Below, piece by piece: positions 1-8,369 of a stretch of 35,075 nt of DNA. Made by a program: the position numbers and the translations under genes. This DNA comes from Anaerolineales bacterium (GTDB lineage Bacteria; Chloroflexota; Anaerolineae; Anaerolineales; E44-bin32): positions 1-35,075 of the forward strand of contig JARRPX010000014.1 in NCBI GenBank assembly GCA_037382465.1, in the 5' to 3' direction. How positions within the stretch are numbered: position 1 is the stretch's first letter; each line of letters starts with the position of its first letter. Below the pieces are notes generated by a model, which was not told the origin of the DNA, ran no database searches, and saw only the letters and a list, made by a program, of their open reading frames with translations.

Positions 1-1831
1 CAATGGCGCGCGCCGTATCGGGATAATCCCCGGTGATCATCACGGTGCGGATTCCGGCCTGGCGTGCTTTTTGAATTGCGGGGCGCACTTCCATACGCGG
101 CGGATCGATCATGCCCATCAACCCCACGAAGATAAAATCGCGCTCCACTTCTTCCGGCGTAACATCGACCGCCACGTCCTGTTCCACCCGGTAGGCCACT
201 GCCAAAACCCGCAGCGCTTGCTGTGCCATGGTTTCATTCGCCTGCAGGATGCGCGCCCGCACCTCGTCGGTCAAGGGCATGGATTGATCGTCGATGTTTT
301 GATATTGCGTACATAGATCGAGCACCACATCGGGGGCGCCTTTGATCGCCGCGACTTCCCATTCCTGCAGTCTGTCATCGTAAAACGGGCTTGCGTCATC
401 CGGGCGGGGTTCCTGGATTCGATGTACCGTGGTCATGCGCTTGCGCGTCGAGTCGAAGGGGATTTCTTCGATGCGCGGGTACGCTCTTTCGAGTTTGTCG
501 CGATCCGCACCGGCTTTTGCGGCTGCAACGACCAGCGCCGCTTCCGTGGGATCACCCACGATGCGAGGTGCGGTCACCCCGTTTTCGTCTTCGGCGATTT
601 CTACCTGCGCGTCGTTCGCCAGCGCTCCGACCCAAAGCGCGGTCGTGGAGGCCGGGTAATCCTTGAGAGCAACCGTCTTGCCATCGACGATGAAATCTCC
701 AACAGGTTCGTACCCACCGCCCGTGATCCCGAAGTTCACGCCGTCGACCCACAGGCGTGTGACCGTCATTTGATTCTGTGTCAGTGTGCCCGTCTTGTCG
801 GAGCAGATGACCGTCGTGGATCCCAGCGTTTCGACGGAGGAGAGTTTGCGAATCAAGGCATGCTTCGCGATCATCTCGCGCATGCCCAAGGCCAGCGTGA
901 TGGTAACCACGGCCGGAAGTCCCTCGGGAACGGCCGCGACCGCCAAACTGACCGCTACGAGGAACATTTCCAGCGGATCTACACCTCGCATCCACCCGAC
1001 GGCAAACACGATGCCGCAAATGACCAGGGCAGCCCAACCCAGCACTTTGCCGAGTTGATCCAGCCGGCGCTGCAGGGGCGTGGGTTCCTCTTTAACCGCT
1101 TGCAGCATGGCGGCGATCATGCCAAGCTGGGTACGCATGCCGGTGTTGACCACGATGCCGCGGCCGCGGCCGTAGGAGACCAGGGTTCCGCTGAACGCCG
1201 TGTTGCGGCGATCTCCCAGGGAAACATCCATGGTCAATACTACGCGCGCGTCCTTCTGAACCGGGACGGATTCGCCGGTAAGTGCAGCTTCTTCGATCTT
1301 CAGATTGACGGTCTCGACCAGACGCAGGTCTGCGGGCACATAGTTCCCACTGTCCAACAGGACGACGTCGCCCGGCACCAGCTCGCGAGCGGATACGGTC
1401 TGGTGATGACCGTCCCGGATCACGTGCGCTTCCGGTGCCGCCAAACGCCGCAGCGCAGCAAGCGCTTCCTCCGCGCGCCGCTCCTGAACGATACCGAGCA
1501 AGGCATTGAGAATAACAATGATCAGGATGGCCGCCGCTTCGATGTAATCGCCAAGCAGCGCAGATATGACCACTGCGACGAGCAGTATGATGACGATGAA
1601 ATTATTGAATTGCTCCAGGGCCATCTGCCACAAGGTCGTCCCGGGTTGTTCGCTGAGTTCGTTGGGACCGTACTCTTCGAGCCGCTGCTTCGCTTCTTCC
1701 GAAGTCAACCCGCTTTTCGGGGAAGTTTCCAGCGCGTGGACGACCTCGTCGGCTTCCAGGGCGTGCCAGACTTTCTCTCTATCGGCATGCTGGCCGGGAC
1801 TGACGGGTAGTTCGGGTGATTCCTCGCTCAC
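1..1831 (-). CDS. Cation-transporting P-type ATPase (P2A, Ca2+-type), partial
   Basis: An ATP-driven cation pump of the inner membrane, most likely Ca2+-exporting. The gene runs off the left edge, so only the first 610 residues are visible. Seen in order: an N-terminal cation-ATPase domain (about 20-75), a first membrane hairpin (about 76-115), the actuator motif TGES near 185-188, the ion-binding helix motif PEGLP near 302-306, the phosphorylation motif DKTGT with its aspartate near residue 345, the nucleotide-binding KGAP, and the hinge motifs MIDPPR and TGDYPDTA at the window edge. The PEGLP and MIDPPR motifs and the N-terminal domain match the SERCA/PMR1-like P2A group; a Na+ or Mn2+ substrate cannot be excluded. 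The chosen start is GTG at 1831, the only usual start codon between the upstream stop and the conserved region. An AAGGAG lies 12 bases upstream, rather far. The C-terminal transmembrane bundle is outside the window. Confidence 0.93.
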   Translation of the reverse strand, partial: MSEESPELPVSPGQHADREKVWHALEADEVVHALETSPKSGLTSEEAKQRLEEYGPNELSEQPGTTLWQMALEQFNNFIVIILLVAVVISALLGDYIEAAAILIIVILNALLGIVQERRAEEALAALRRLAAPEAHVIRDGHHQTVSARELVPGDVVLLDSGNYVPADLRLVETVNLKIEEAALTGESVPVQKDARVVLTMDVSLGDRRNTAFSGTLVSYGRGRGIVVNTGMRTQLGMIAAMLQAVKEEPTPLQRRLDQLGKVLGWAALVICGIVFAVGWMRGVDPLEMFLVAVSLAVAAVPEGLPAVVTITLALGMREMIAKHALIRKLSSVETLGSTTVICSDKTGTLTQNQMTVTRLWVDGVNFGITGGGYEPVGDFIVDGKTVALKDYPASTTALWVGALANDAQVEIAEDENGVTAPRIVGDPTEAALVVAAAKAGADRDKLERAYPRIEEIPFDSTRKRMTTVHRIQEPRPDDASPFYDDRLQEWEVAAIKGAPDVVLDLCTQYQNIDDQSMPLTDEVRARILQANETMAQQALRVLAVAYRVEQDVAVDVTPEEVERDFIFVGLMGMIDPPRMEVRPAIQKARQAGIRTVMITGDYPDTARAI

Positions 1832-1884
1832 GGATTCGAGCAGCTCCTTACGTGAAAGTCTGGGGCGCTTGCCCCAGCAAGTGG

Positions 1885-1911
1885 ATTATAGCATGCGGCC
1901 TTTCCTGCCAA
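1885..1911 (-). promoter_or_regulatory. Candidate promoter of the P-type ATPase gene
   Basis: On the minus strand a perfect TATAAT (1885-1890) lies about 55 bases before the GTG start. A TTGGCA sits 15 bases further upstream, slightly short of the ideal spacing. The rest of the gap to phoU (1912-2106) shows nothing I can name. Confidence 0.4.
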
Positions 1912-2106
1912 TCTGACAATTCCTTCCCAAAAGACGGACGCAGATTCAGTATCGGATCAAACTTCGTCATCTGAACCGTGGGGTTATCCTGCCGCCTTCG
2001 ACCCGATAATCGTGTAGGGATAAATATCAGGAGACCAGCTCCGCTTGCAGTACTGATCTCCAATTATGCTTCGACTCAGTTCAATGCTCGTCCGGCATTG
2101 CGTTGA

Positions 2107-2811
2107 TTAATTTGCCTCTGAGAGGCCGTCCTCCGGATTCAATTCCTGGATTTTTCCGCTGGTCATGAAGATGACGTGCTCGGCCAAATTCGTGGCGCGA
2201 TCGGCAAAGCGTTCGAGGTTGTGTCCGATGAACATCAGATAGAGGCAGTCGGTCGTTTTCTCGGGATGATGGGTTATGCGTTCGACCAGATCGGAATAAA
2301 GCGCGTGGTAAAGTTCATCGATTTGCGTGTCGATCGAAGCAACTTTGTACGCCAGTTCATCGTCCGCTTCCTGGTAGGCTTTGATGGCCCGTTTGAGCAT
2401 GCTGAACACGAGTTCTGCCATTTCGTCCAGACTGGGCGGCAAGTCACCTGCGCATTTCTCTTCCATACGAAGAAACACTTTGGCGATCCCGGCGGCGTAA
2501 TCTCCCATGCGTTCCATGTCGCCTGCGAGATTCATCCCCGCAACGATGGCGCGCAGATCGCCGGCGGCGGGTTGCTGGGTGGCGATCATGTGAAGACAGG
2601 CATTCTCGATTCTGTAACGCATCTCATTTATGGTCAAATCCCCCTTGATGATTTCCTCGCCGAGTTCTACGTTTCCCTCACGCAATGCCCTCAGGGACCC
2701 CCCAATGGCCGAGTTCAGTAATTCGGCCATCTGGGATACGTTCTCGCGCAAATCCTCTAAATCACGATCGAAAATCGCTCTCGCGGATGGGCTTGTGTCT
2801 TTCGATGTCAT
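2107..2811 (-). CDS. phoU: PhoU phosphate-signalling accessory protein
   Basis: PhoU links the Pst phosphate transporter to the PhoR/PhoB-type two-component system and damps the phosphate-starvation response from the cytoplasmic face of the membrane. The protein has the family's two similar three-helix halves. Each carries the metal-binding pattern: GDMERMGDYA in the first half and LERFADRATNLAEHV in the second. The N-terminus (FDRDLEDLRENVSQMAELL) matches PhoU well. The start chosen is the ATG at 2811, which gives 234 residues and a family-like beginning; a GGGAG lies 11 bases upstream. An in-frame ATG at 2841 would add 10 unconserved residues with little ribosome-binding signal. No pst or pho regulatory gene is adjacent, so this is an orphan copy in the window, followed by the ATPase on the same strand. 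Confidence 0.95.
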   Translation of the reverse strand: MTSKDTSPSARAIFDRDLEDLRENVSQMAELLNSAIGGSLRALREGNVELGEEIIKGDLTINEMRYRIENACLHMIATQQPAAGDLRAIVAGMNLAGDMERMGDYAAGIAKVFLRMEEKCAGDLPPSLDEMAELVFSMLKRAIKAYQEADDELAYKVASIDTQIDELYHALYSDLVERITHHPEKTTDCLYLMFIGHNLERFADRATNLAEHVIFMTSGKIQELNPEDGLSEAN

Positions 2812-3040
2812 GTGCCGCATTTCTCCCGATTCAAGACGCATTCTCGGTAAAAGTCGTGACCCATCGAATGCCAGTCCGGCGGCGTGAAACTCTGCCTGCG
2901 CCGATCATAAAATGGGTTAAATTTACATACCATTATACAGGTGATGCAACGGATCGCCTAAGCCGGATGGTGTTGTTCGACGGGGAATGCATCCTCGTGG
3001 GAAAAATATCGCCAACGATGAGGGGATCTTTCCCAAATTC

Positions 3041-4057
3041 CTAGTTTTCAGCAGTCTGCGGACGGTGGTCCACCCCGATGGAGTGCAGCGCCCGTAATCC
3101 CGCTTGATGAAGACGTCCGTTGGAGACCAACACGCCGATGTTCTTTTTCAATCGCCGCCCCTGGCCGAAGTCGAGCGGTTCGCCGCGTAGATCGCTGACT
3201 TTCCCGCCCGCCTCCTCCACGATCAGTGAGCCCGCGGCCTGGTCCCAAATGTATTCCGTGTACTGCGGCATTTTGGGTGAAAGCAGACGAAAGAGCAGCT
3301 CCCCTCCGCCGGCTGCGAGGACGGCGTATTTTGCCTGGCTATCCAGGCGCAGCGGAGCTTTCTGCACACCCAAGACATCTACCAATTCGTTCATCTTATC
3401 CTGATCGGTGTGACTCGATTCATAGGAACGCAAAATCCGCGCCTGGGCCGGGTCGTCGATCTGGGACACCTGCAAACGTTTGAACGATTCGCCTTCAATG
3501 CCGCGTGCGTATGCGCCCTTGCCGCGCACGGCAACCGCCACACTCCCCAATCCGCCGATATCCGGGGCAAGATCGGCGTCCAGGTTGGGACAACCCAGGG
3601 CGCCAACCATTACTCGACCGTCGACGATCAACGCCAGCGCCACGACGTACTGGTCGCCGCGCAGGAAACCTTTTGTGCCGTCGATCGGGTCGAGGGTCCA
3701 GAAGCGCTGCGCAGGTTCCCTTGCGCCGAAATCGATCCAGGAACAGACGAGGTCGTCCGTCGCTTCAGGTCGCACTGATGACACAAAAGCGGTCACCGCA
3801 GATAGCGTCTTCTCAGCATCGGGTTCACGCAGGACGGCGCTGTTTTCCTCGCCCACGAGCGTTTCCTGCTCGAATGTTTCCTGAAACATGTGGGCGACGA
3901 CGGCCTGCGAGGCGAAGTCGGCCACCGTGACCGGTGAGTGATCCGCTTTGGAAAGGGCGGCCGTCACCATTTCTGCCTGTATCCGGCGGCAGAGGCGTGC
4001 GGCGGTCTCTACGGCGCTGACGGCAAATTCGGCTTCCGCTTTATATGCGTTGAACAT
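3041..4057 (-). CDS. Inositol monophosphatase-family phosphatase, CysQ/HAL2-like
   Basis: A Mg2+-dependent phosphatase of the IMPase superfamily, probably a 3'(2'),5'-bisphosphate nucleotidase that removes pAp from sulfur assimilation; an inositol-phosphate substrate is the alternative. Metal-binding motifs are visible: GEEN (about 69-72), DPIDGTKGF (about 123-131) and WDQAAGSLIVEEAGG (about 271-285). The DPIDGTKGF form and the 338-residue length resemble the HAL2/SAL1 branch more than short bacterial SuhB. The start is ATG 4057, preceded by AAGGAG at a good distance; an in-frame ATG at 4117 lacks such a site. The gene is divergent from the lipoprotein gene at 4202, about 144 bases apart. No sulfate-assimilation genes lie near, so the substrate stays open. 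Confidence 0.88.
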   Translation of the reverse strand: MFNAYKAEAEFAVSAVETAARLCRRIQAEMVTAALSKADHSPVTVADFASQAVVAHMFQETFEQETLVGEENSAVLREPDAEKTLSAVTAFVSSVRPEATDDLVCSWIDFGAREPAQRFWTLDPIDGTKGFLRGDQYVVALALIVDGRVMVGALGCPNLDADLAPDIGGLGSVAVAVRGKGAYARGIEGESFKRLQVSQIDDPAQARILRSYESSHTDQDKMNELVDVLGVQKAPLRLDSQAKYAVLAAGGGELLFRLLSPKMPQYTEYIWDQAAGSLIVEEAGGKVSDLRGEPLDFGQGRRLKKNIGVLVSNGRLHQAGLRALHSIGVDHRPQTAEN

Positions 4058-4201
4058 ACATTCTCCTTGATCTGGATTACCGTAGACATCCTCCATCACG
4101 GTGATCCGGACCGGCATCGCTTCATTGTACTCGATCTTCCACCGGCCGGACTGCGAAGCATGTCCGCGCGGTACAATTTTTCCATCGAGGGAGGAGTGGA
4201 C

Positions 4202-5440
4202 ATGCGCAGATTCTGGATCGTGCCGGTATTCTTGTTGTTGGTAGGATGTTCCGCCTCAACCGCATCCCCATCCGCGACCGAGTCGATCCCTAATCAGGTT
4301 CCCCCGACGCCGGAATCCGTTCCAACGGAAACGATGCCCGCCACTGTAACAGAATCAATGCAATCCGTGCAAACCTTGCCGGACGCGTCGGGCTATCGTT
4401 GGACGAAAGTCGTCGCTGGATTAATTCGACCGCTTGACCTGCAGAATGCGGGAGACGGGCGGATTTTCATCGTCGAGCAGCGTGGTGTGATTTGGATCAT
4501 GGAAGACGGAGCCCTTCTCGACAAGCCCTTTCTCGATATCCAGGACCGCGTTGGCAGGGACGCCAACGAACGGGGTCTATTGGGGTTAGCATTCGCGCCC
4601 GACTTCCGGGAGACTGGAGAGTTTTACGTCGACTATACCGGCAACAGCGGAAACACCGTAATTGCCGGATTTTCCGTCTCCGGCGATCCGAACCTCGCTG
4701 ACCCAAGCAGCGAACGTTTGATCCTCGGCATCCAGCAGCCTTACAATAACCACAACGGCGGCGGCATCGTCTTCGGGCCGGACGGCTGTTTGTATATCGG
4801 GACGGGTGACGGCGGCTCGGGGGGCGATCCGCAAAGGAACGCTCAAAATCTCGACTCCCTGCTCGGCAAGATGCTGCGCATCGACGTGCTCGGAGGTGAT
4901 CCCTACGCCATCCCGCCGGACAATCCTTTCCAGACCGGCGGGAGAGCCGAGATCTGGGCTTATGGTCTGCGCAACCCCTGGCGCTTCGCCTTCGATCGGG
5001 TGAGCGGGGATCTATACATCGCCGACGTTGGCCAGGGAACCTATGAGGAAGTGGACTTCTGGCCGGCGGGTAGTCCGAGCGGCGTCAACTATGGATGGAA
5101 CATTCGCGAGGGAATGCATCCCTTCGAGGGACAGACGGGAGAGGGCCTCACGGATCCCGTCGCGGAATACGATCACACATTGGGTTGTTCGATTACCGGC
5201 GGCGTCGTCGTGCACGACCCCGCGCTCCCGGAGTGGAACGGCGTCTACCTGTATGGCGACTACTGCACGGGACTGATCTGGGGTCTGCTGCATACCGCAG
5301 ACGGGAATTGGATGGACGACATCCTTTTCCGGGGCACGGGGTTTGTGATCAGCGCCTTCGGAGAAGATGCGAGCGGCGGCGTCTACCTCGTCGATCTCAA
5401 CGGCGTCGTCTATCGTCTGGAACGCGCACCCGGAAATTAA
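4202..5440 (+). CDS. PQQ-dependent sugar dehydrogenase-like lipoprotein (GSDH family)
   Basis: A secreted, membrane-anchored six-bladed beta-propeller of the soluble glucose/sorbosone dehydrogenase (GSDH, HHIP-like) family, 412 residues. The N-terminus is a lipoprotein signal with the lipobox LLVGC (Cys16), followed by a Ser/Thr/Pro-rich linker to about residue 60. The propeller carries the family hallmarks NHNGGGIVFGPDGCLYIGTG, GKMLRID, WAYGLRNPWRFAFD, DVGQGTYEEVD and NYGWNIREG. Known members oxidise aldoses with PQQ outside the cytoplasm, but many relatives have no known substrate and PQQ binding cannot be read from sequence alone. The start is ATG 4202 behind GGAGGAG. It ends nine bases before the convergent membrane-protein gene. 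Family assignment is firm; the reaction is inferred. Confidence 0.9.
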   Translation: MRRFWIVPVFLLLVGCSASTASPSATESIPNQVPPTPESVPTETMPATVTESMQSVQTLPDASGYRWTKVVAGLIRPLDLQNAGDGRIFIVEQRGVIWIMEDGALLDKPFLDIQDRVGRDANERGLLGLAFAPDFRETGEFYVDYTGNSGNTVIAGFSVSGDPNLADPSSERLILGIQQPYNNHNGGGIVFGPDGCLYIGTGDGGSGGDPQRNAQNLDSLLGKMLRIDVLGGDPYAIPPDNPFQTGGRAEIWAYGLRNPWRFAFDRVSGDLYIADVGQGTYEEVDFWPAGSPSGVNYGWNIREGMHPFEGQTGEGLTDPVAEYDHTLGCSITGGVVVHDPALPEWNGVYLYGDYCTGLIWGLLHTADGNWMDDILFRGTGFVISAFGEDASGGVYLVDLNGVVYRLERAPGN

Positions 5441-5449
5441 TGGGGGAAC

Positions 5450-6457
5450 TTATTTGAGCAGCAAATAGACCCCAGCGCCCAGTAAGCCCAAACCCAGGGT
5501 CGTCGTCAGCGTCAGCCCGGCTACCAGAATCCACGGCGCAATGCGGGCGCGCAGGGATTGGATTTCCGGTGCAGCGAGCTGCCGTTTGGCCGTCTCTTTC
5601 AACCCTTCAACCAATTCCCGCTGCGAGCGCCGCAGGAAAAGCACCGCAAGTATCACCGTAGCCAACAGAACGGCCGGAGCAAACGCCAGCGCGAGCCGCA
5701 GGAATTCTTCATACGGCAGCCGCTCGATGACTCGAGCGACGTTCGTGGGCGAGAAAATCAGCAGCATCAAAGCGCCCAAAGTGAGTAAGAAGGCGGGCAC
5801 GGCCAGGACGAGGACGGCGCGCACGATGATGCGCACGATACGCTCCTGTGCATTTTCCAGCCACTTGCGTTCATCGCGACCGAAGGCGAACAGCAGGGCA
5901 GCCAAAGTAAGTACGAACAACACGATTGGCGCCACGCCGACGAGCGGCCGCAAGAAGCGATCTCCCGGCAGGGGTTCGATCAAGCGATCGAACCGCCCCG
6001 GCGACACGAAGGAAAGCGCCCAAAGACCCACCGAAAACAACAGTGCGGGCACGAGCAGCGCCACGGCGCTGCGGGCGATCCGCTGCCCGCCGAGCGCGAG
6101 GCTGGCCCGGCTCGTCGCGGCGCGCGGGCGAGCCGGAACGGTTTCACCCCGCGCGGCTTCCTGCGCGCCGCCGGGTTTCTCGACGGCGTAGAGCGCGGCC
6201 AGGACGACGATGGCGAACAACGTGGCCGGTGCGAAGACCAGCGCCGTGCGGATGAACGTTTCTCCGGGCAGGCGGTCGATCAGATTGCCGAAACGCGTTG
6301 GCGCCAGGTAGAAGAGCGCCAGTGCGGCGATGGAGACGATCAACATCGGCACGCTGGGAACGAGCACCAGGGTGGCGACCAGCCGCGGGGTGCGGCCGGC
6401 GTCATTTGCGCCGCCGGGCGATCTGTGCGAATCGGTTTGATCTTGTCTGCCGGACAT
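5450..6457 (-). CDS. Membrane protein with threefold transmembrane-hairpin repeat
   Basis: I do not recognise the family. The 335-residue protein has a polar N-terminus (1-26) and seven likely membrane helices. Six of these form three copies of a roughly 60-residue unit, at about 33-93, 136-193 and 219-277. Each unit is helix, then (A/S)P, then a short amphipathic stretch ending (L/V)I-x-x-LP, then a second helix starting with FAP or VAP. Prolines fall at 53/64/77, 153/164/177 and 237/248/261, so the spacings 11 and 13 are identical in all copies. A seventh helix ends the protein (about 307-334). The linker at 95-130 is basic and Ala/Arg-rich. ATG 6457 is preceded by GAGGGAG. It may be a channel or scaffold; nothing in the sequence points to a substrate. 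Confidence 0.8.
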   Translation of the reverse strand: MSGRQDQTDSHRSPGGANDAGRTPRLVATLVLVPSVPMLIVSIAALALFYLAPTRFGNLIDRLPGETFIRTALVFAPATLFAIVVLAALYAVEKPGGAQEAARGETVPARPRAATSRASLALGGQRIARSAVALLVPALLFSVGLWALSFVSPGRFDRLIEPLPGDRFLRPLVGVAPIVLFVLTLAALLFAFGRDERKWLENAQERIVRIIVRAVLVLAVPAFLLTLGALMLLIFSPTNVARVIERLPYEEFLRLALAFAPAVLLATVILAVLFLRRSQRELVEGLKETAKRQLAAPEIQSLRARIAPWILVAGLTLTTTLGLGLLGAGVYLLLK

Positions 6458-6650
6458 GCTCTCCCTCGATCGGCTCCCTGAAGCGGTTCAAGGCGCGAAG
6501 CGGATTTCGACGTTCCGTGCAGGCCAGTGTAACAGGGATTGCCGCCTCGGTCTACTTGACGTAGGTGAATCGCACGCCAAGCGTCAAGCCGGCGCATGAA
6601 TGCGAGCCCGATTATCGCATGCGCCCTTCGCTTTCCCCCAAAGGAACCAT

Positions 6651-6679
6651 TTGACGGTAGAACATTTGTTCTATATAAT
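6651..6679 (+). promoter_or_regulatory. Promoter with embedded LexA-like operator
   Basis: TTGACG (6651-6656) and TATAAT (6674-6679) are separated by exactly 17 bases. The spacer is filled by the palindrome TAGAACATTTGTTCTA (6658-6673), whose 7-base arms are perfect. The core GAAC-N4-GTTC is the operator pattern of Gram-positive-type LexA. Binding here would block RNA polymerase directly. That LexA is the repressor is inferred; a near-identical box stands at 11093. Confidence 0.8.
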
Positions 6680-6741
6680 CAGAATACCAGTGCGCTTTGC
6701 GGAACTTCACGACCCATCGGCCTGGTAGCGGGAGGTATTTC

Positions 6742-7293
6742 GTGTGGTTTCATCGTTGGTTGCGGCCGGAACGAATTCGCAGTTTCCTCGAGCCTGCCTC
6801 GGCGCGGCGCGAGCGATACCGGGTCGCCGAGCGGTCGGCGGTTTGGGGCGGAGAAGACAAGCATGCGGCGGCATCCGACCTTCAAAAAGACGCCGGGAAA
6901 AGCAACCGGCCGATATCGCGGCAGGCTTCGAGTAACGGGCACCTGATTTTCGAGACGGACAGCGAACTCTCTACCCAATTGTGGTTGGCGGCGCGCCTGC
7001 AGGACGTCACCCCGGAGACGTTGGTGGGCGACCTGCTCGTGCGCGGCCTCGAGCAGGAAGCGTTCCGCACCCGGGCGGAAGCCGCGCTGGGCACACTCAC
7101 GCCGCGCGAGCAGGAAATCGCCTGGCTCACGGCGCAAGGCCACACCAATCGCCAAATCGCCGAGGATCTGGTGATCTCGCCCGAAACCGTCAAGACGCAC
7201 ATGCGTCACGTGCTGGATAAGTTCAGCGTGAACAGCAAGGCCGATCTGCGCCTGCTCTTCGTCGATCTGGGCGTGCGCTGGTGGGAGCGCTGA
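6742..7293 (+). CDS. LuxR-type HTH transcriptional regulator, putatively SOS-controlled
   Basis: A 183-residue DNA-binding protein. The C-terminal part (about 118-176) is a GerE/LuxR helix-turn-helix: LTPREQEIAWL, then GHTNRQIAEDL and ISPETVKTHMRHVL, with the usual Glu, Ala, Val and Thr positions. Before it, residues 67-106 form a strand-helix-helix pattern that could be a ribbon-helix-helix-like or small oligomerisation unit. The first 60 residues are basic and probably disordered. No receiver domain is present, so it is not a classic response regulator. The start chosen is GTG 6742, because GGAGGT stands five bases before it; the frame is open to 6697 but that ATG has no ribosome-binding site. 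Its promoter carries a LexA-like box, so it may relay the DNA-damage signal to other genes. Its targets are unknown. Confidence 0.85.
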   Translation: MWFHRWLRPERIRSFLEPASARRERYRVAERSAVWGGEDKHAAASDLQKDAGKSNRPISRQASSNGHLIFETDSELSTQLWLAARLQDVTPETLVGDLLVRGLEQEAFRTRAEAALGTLTPREQEIAWLTAQGHTNRQIAEDLVISPETVKTHMRHVLDKFSVNSKADLRLLFVDLGVRWWER

Positions 7294-7394
7294 GCGCGAT
7301 CCGCCGACCTTCGTCCGCCCGGAACGGACAAGAAGAAATCGAGGGGGAAAGCGCAGACCGCGCTGTTGAAGCAGATGCGCACTCGCCTCACGGT

Positions 7395-7400
7395 TATAAT
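7395..7400 (+). promoter_or_regulatory. Candidate -10 box of the AAC(3)-family gene
   Basis: A perfect TATAAT about 30 bases before the start codon at 7430. I see no convincing -35 at 16-18 bases; a TTGAAG at 7366 is 23 bases away. Confidence 0.35.
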
Positions 7401-7429
7401 ACAGGACTGCAACACGAAGGAGTGTACAT

Positions 7430-8233
7430 ATGCGTGAAGGTAAGCTGATCGAGGCGACTCCCGGGCCGCGCACGCGAGCGTCCCTGGCGGACGACCTGCG
7501 CCGCCTGGGTCTTCGGGCGGGCACGACCGTTCTGGTGCACAGTTCGCTGCATGCGTTGGGTTGGGTCTGCGGCGGTCCGGTCGCTGTGGTCCAGGCGTTG
7601 ATGGACGCGATCACGCCCGACGGCACGCTGGTGATGCCCACACATTCCGGCGACCTCAGCGATCCTGCCCTGTGGAAGAACCCGCCCGTCCCCGAAAGCT
7701 GGTGGCCGACGATTCGCCAGACCATGCCCGCATACGATCCGCGCACGACGCCCACGCGGGGGATGGGGCGCATCGTCGAGGTTTTTCGCACGTGGCCCGG
7801 CGTACGGCGCAGCGCCCATCCGGCGACATCGTTTGCCGCCTGGGGCTCGCAGGCCGCCTTCGTGACGGAAAACCATCTCCTGGATTACGAGATGGGGGAG
7901 ACATCACCGCTTGCGCGTGTTTACGATCTCGACGGCCGGGTGCTGCTCCTGGGCGTAGGCTACGACAGCAATACCTCGTTTCACCTCGCTGAGTATCGCT
8001 TGCCCAACCCCAAGCCCTCACGGCAGGGTGCGCCGATCATCGAGAACGGCCGGCGCGTCTGGAAGGAATTCGACGACATCGAAATCGACGATGATCCGTT
8101 CGGGCAGATCGGTGCGGATTTCGAGGCGGCCGGCAGCGTGCTCGAGGGCAAGGTGGGCTCGGCAGTTTCCCTGCTATTTTCACAGCGCAAGGCCGTTGAC
8201 TTTGCCCTGCAGTGGCTGCGGGGTCGCGCCTGA
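7430..8233 (+). CDS. AAC(3)-family (YokD-like) N-acetyltransferase
   Basis: A cytoplasmic acetyl-CoA-dependent N-acetyltransferase of the antibiotic-NAT (aminoglycoside 3-N-acetyltransferase) fold, 267 residues, normal family length. Visible motifs: VHSSLHALGWVCGG (about 36-49, acetyl-CoA binding), MPTHSGD (about 69-75), RRSAHPATSFAAWG with His130, and LLLGVGYDSNTSFHLAEY containing His185 and Glu188. Known family members include true aminoglycoside-resistance enzymes but also housekeeping proteins (YokD) and FrbF, which acetylates a biosynthetic intermediate. The substrate, and any resistance, cannot be stated from sequence. The ATG at 7430 follows GAAGGAGT. A rho-independent terminator lies downstream, so it is a single-gene transcription unit. 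Confidence 0.92.
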   Translation: MREGKLIEATPGPRTRASLADDLRRLGLRAGTTVLVHSSLHALGWVCGGPVAVVQALMDAITPDGTLVMPTHSGDLSDPALWKNPPVPESWWPTIRQTMPAYDPRTTPTRGMGRIVEVFRTWPGVRRSAHPATSFAAWGSQAAFVTENHLLDYEMGETSPLARVYDLDGRVLLLGVGYDSNTSFHLAEYRLPNPKPSRQGAPIIENGRRVWKEFDDIEIDDDPFGQIGADFEAAGSVLEGKVGSAVSLLFSQRKAVDFALQWLRGRA

Positions 8234-8286
8234 ATCGACCGCACGCACATCGGTTGCGGTCGGATGGGATCGGCGTAGAATACAGG

Positions 8287-8313
8287 AAACCAAAGCTCCG
8301 CTTTGGGGTTTTT
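8287..8313 (+). terminator. Rho-independent terminator after the AAC(3)-family gene
   Basis: A 7-bp stem CCAAAGC/GCTTTGG with a TCC loop (8290-8306) is followed by GG and a run of T. Flanking AAA and TTT could extend pairing. It lies about 55 bases after the stop codon. Confidence 0.75.
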
Positions 8314-8369
8314 ACTACCGAGACAAGAAAACCGGATTCATTTCAGCGTAAAATCACACGGAGGAAAAC

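Noticed and set aside
422-1810. 462-residue plus-strand open frame opposite the P-type ATPase
   Set aside because: The minus strand has a complete set of P-type ATPase motifs. The plus frame has a low-complexity His/Gln/Asp-rich product and no family, typical of an antisense shadow in GC-rich coding DNA.
6679-7791. 370-residue minus-strand open frame over the LuxR and AAC(3)-like genes
   Set aside because: It crosses two supported genes and a promoter, and its product is Arg-rich without any domain.
7430-8233. Calling the AAC(3)-family gene an antibiotic-resistance determinant
   Set aside because: The family includes many enzymes with other substrates, and there is no mobile element or resistance context here.
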